A DNA stretch of 64,000 bases, taken from NCBI GenBank assembly GCA_030606215.1, contig JAUWGW010000006.1, positions 1-64,000 of the forward strand, in the 5' to 3' direction. Every line of letters begins with the position of its first letter. Positions within the stretch are counted from its first letter, which is position 1. Positions 63,107-64,000 of this stretch are shown here, in pieces. The notes under the pieces were generated by a model. It was not told where the DNA came from, did no database searches, and saw nothing but the letters and a program-made list of their open reading frames with translations. Position numbers and translations under genes: made by a program. Source of the DNA: a bacterium (GTDB lineage Bacteria > NPL-UPA2 > JAUVJM01).

Positions 63107-63127
63107 ACATGTTAGGAGAGTTGTCAA
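63099..63127 (-). promoter_or_regulatory. Promoter of the hsdM operon
   Basis: On the minus strand TTGACA (63122-63127) and TATATT (63099-63104) are 17 bases apart. The leader to ATG 63050 is about 42 bases, with GGAAAGGA as ribosome-binding site. Confidence 0.65.
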
Positions 63128-63193
63128 GTTTTATTTCTTATCTGTATAGTTTGACTGCACTAACAGTGAGGATAAACTATAATAAGAGGGATA

Positions 63194-63313
63194 TTATTCG
63201 CTTTGAAAAATACCGCTCTTCTCTCTTAGGCTAATATGACCATGCGGTGTAACTATGATGTGGTCTATCGCCGTAATACCAACCGCAAGGCATGCTGAAA
63301 TGATAAACTTAAT
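63194..63313 (-). pseudogene. RadC/JAB-domain C-terminal relic
   Basis: The minus-strand frame reads FIISACLAVGITAIDHIIV, then TPHGHISLREKSGIFQSE and stop. DHIIV...SLRE..G is the end of the RadC MPN/JAB domain. An in-frame TAG stands two codons before, and the rest of the gene is missing. RadC-like genes travel with mobile and defence islands. Confidence 0.75.
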
Positions 63314-63519
63314 CTAAGAGATAAAAATACTTTTTCTTACATAAAACGAGCCTTTCCATAGTAAAGGTTAGTAGTGACTACCTTCTACGAAAATTGTTCT
63401 GACGAGAAAATTTCATTTACCGTCTAAGCAATTTCCGGAAAGTCCCGCGACGGTAATTATAGGGATTTGTGGATATGCATTGGATTCGGGGTCCGGGACG
63501 ACCCCGACTACCTGTGATG
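63314..63519. other. Gap between the radC relic and tRNA-Ser
   Basis: No gene is seen. A strong hairpin TCGGGGTC-CGGGAC-GACCCCGA (63486-63507) lies 13 bases past the tRNA 3' end and may terminate it, although no T-run follows. Confidence 0.5.
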
Positions 63520-63609
63520 TGGCGGAGAGGCCGGGATTCGAACCCGGGGTGGAGTTGCCCCCACAACTGCTTAGCAGGCAGCTGCCTTCAACCGCTCGGC
63601 CACCTCTCC
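63520..63609 (-). tRNA. tRNA-Ser (GCU)
   Basis: On the minus strand the acceptor GGAGAGG (63603-63609) pairs with CCTCTCC (63524-63530), with discriminator G and encoded CCA (63520-63522). The anticodon stem GCTGC / GCAGT frames the loop CTGCTAA with anticodon GCT. A long variable arm (TGGGGGCAACTCCA) and GGTTCGAATCC T loop confirm a class II serine tRNA. Confidence 0.95.
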
Positions 63610-63876
63610 TGATCTGGTTACCAAGTAGGCTGTGTTATTCTCCCACATTTAACTTACGTCTGTCAAACAAAATTTATTGGAAGTGTGGGAAGTGAGTTAT
63701 GGTTGGTGGCAGGATTCAGTACAGATGATTATGGAGAGGATAGCTCAGGCAATTGTTAGATTAGGCTAATAAAGGACCGATTATTGTATTTGACATAAAG
63801 CCGAAGGTAAATTTAAGTTGACAAAATTATATTTGTATGTTTTAATTCTTAATAGATACCTAAGGGGGGTATGTAA
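63610..63876. other. Intergenic region before the last gene
   Basis: No intact gene is seen between the tRNA and the partial gene at 63877 except its promoter. Confidence 0.5.
63818..63846 (+). promoter_or_regulatory. Promoter of the partial AbiEi-like gene
   Basis: TTGACA (63818-63823), 17-base spacer and TTTAAT (63841-63846); AAGGGGGGT lies just before the ATG at 63877. Confidence 0.6.
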
Positions 63877-64000
63877 ATGGCTTCAAAAAATACTATTTTA
63901 ACGGAAAAACGGCTCAAAGATATTGAGGATATTATTGCTTCTTTTGGTCGAATTGTATCCACTGACGATGTTTATAAGACTTTAGGCGGAAAATACTCAA
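63877..64000 (+). CDS. Partial gene, AbiEi-like HTH N-terminus
   Basis: The 41 visible codons read KRLKDIEDIIASFGRIVSTD followed by DVYKTLGGKYS. They look like the N-terminal HTH of AbiEi-type antitoxins or related regulators (a helix, G-R-I-V-S-T, then a second helix). The gene runs off the window. If it is AbiEi, a nucleotidyltransferase partner should follow. Confidence 0.45.
   Translation, partial: MASKNTILTEKRLKDIEDIIASFGRIVSTDDVYKTLGGKYS

Noticed and set aside
63480-63695. 71-codon + strand frame
   Set aside because: It runs antisense through the serine tRNA; its protein is meaningless repeat of tRNA bases.

Overview
The window looks like a chromosomal segment of an uncultivated Gram-negative bacterium, probably from the PVC/Omnitrophota-like part of the tree. 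Support is indirect: type II pseudopilins of the H-X9-DG kind, a PEP-CTERM protein, UroD-like and MttB-like methyltransferases with Gfo/Idh-like partners, ferredoxin-dependent 2-oxoacid metabolism, a DapL lysine route, and TPR/ExbBD envelope genes. No rRNA or marker phylogeny is available here, so the placement is inference.

Region 1 (1-18.5 kb, + strand) is an accessory catabolic island. A ROK regulator heads a tight run of genes: MttB-like methyltransferase, Gfo/Idh-like protein, E1 alpha and beta of a TPP-dependent 2-oxoacid dehydrogenase, class III aminotransferase, a second MttB-like plus Gfo/Idh-like pair, a pseudopilin, a large LamG/glycosidase-like secreted protein, an orphan sugar-binding lipoprotein, a DUF3604/PHP protein and a UroD-like methyltransferase. 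The ROK leader (promoter plus palindrome) is duplicated in front of the PEP-CTERM gene, and its promoter part recurs before nagB at 18.85 kb. A nagB-like plus LmbE-like deacetylase pair follows. A relic of the 3' end of panC lies just to its left, marking the junction with core DNA.

Region 2 (20.6-34.8 kb, - strand) is one 15-gene operon, argJ-argB-argD-argF-argG-argH-lysA-dapF-dapA-dapB-dapL-folK-DUF151-M48-panC. Its promoter sits so close to argJ that the mRNA may be leaderless. Region 3 (34.8-49.2 kb) holds rpsI/rplM behind an O-antigen ligase and a pseudopilin; a divergent promoter pair; a LeuC/LeuD-type hydratase with isocitrate dehydrogenase (probably aconitase plus Icd); an AsmA-like protein; YjbQ; a KorABC-type ferredoxin oxidoreductase; a membrane glycosyltransferase carrying an in-frame repeat insertion; and an MFS transporter. 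Together aconitase, Icd and Kor would give the 2-oxoglutarate branch of the TCA cycle, which also feeds the Arg/Lys operon.

Region 4 (49.3-51.5 kb) is a small variable patch with a PIN toxin and short partner, a decayed tyrosine recombinase tail, a small membrane protein and a macro-domain protein. Region 5 (51.5-57.3 kb, - strand) is an envelope operon: TPR protein, ExbB, ExbD, TonB-like, zinc ribbon, rhomboid. Region 6 (57.3-64 kb) is a defence-like locus: a DUF4143 ATPase, a 9/11-bp periodic array, a tiny HTH protein, a half-size HsdS, a winged-helix protein, a nucleotidyltransferase and HsdM, with no HsdR in view. HsdM has a 15-bp-arm palindrome over its -10 box. Beyond it lie a radC relic, tRNA-Ser(GCU) and the start of an AbiEi-like gene. 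The most interesting candidates for undescribed systems are the HsdM-NTase-wHTH-half-HsdS operon and the duplicated MttB/Gfo catabolic operon.
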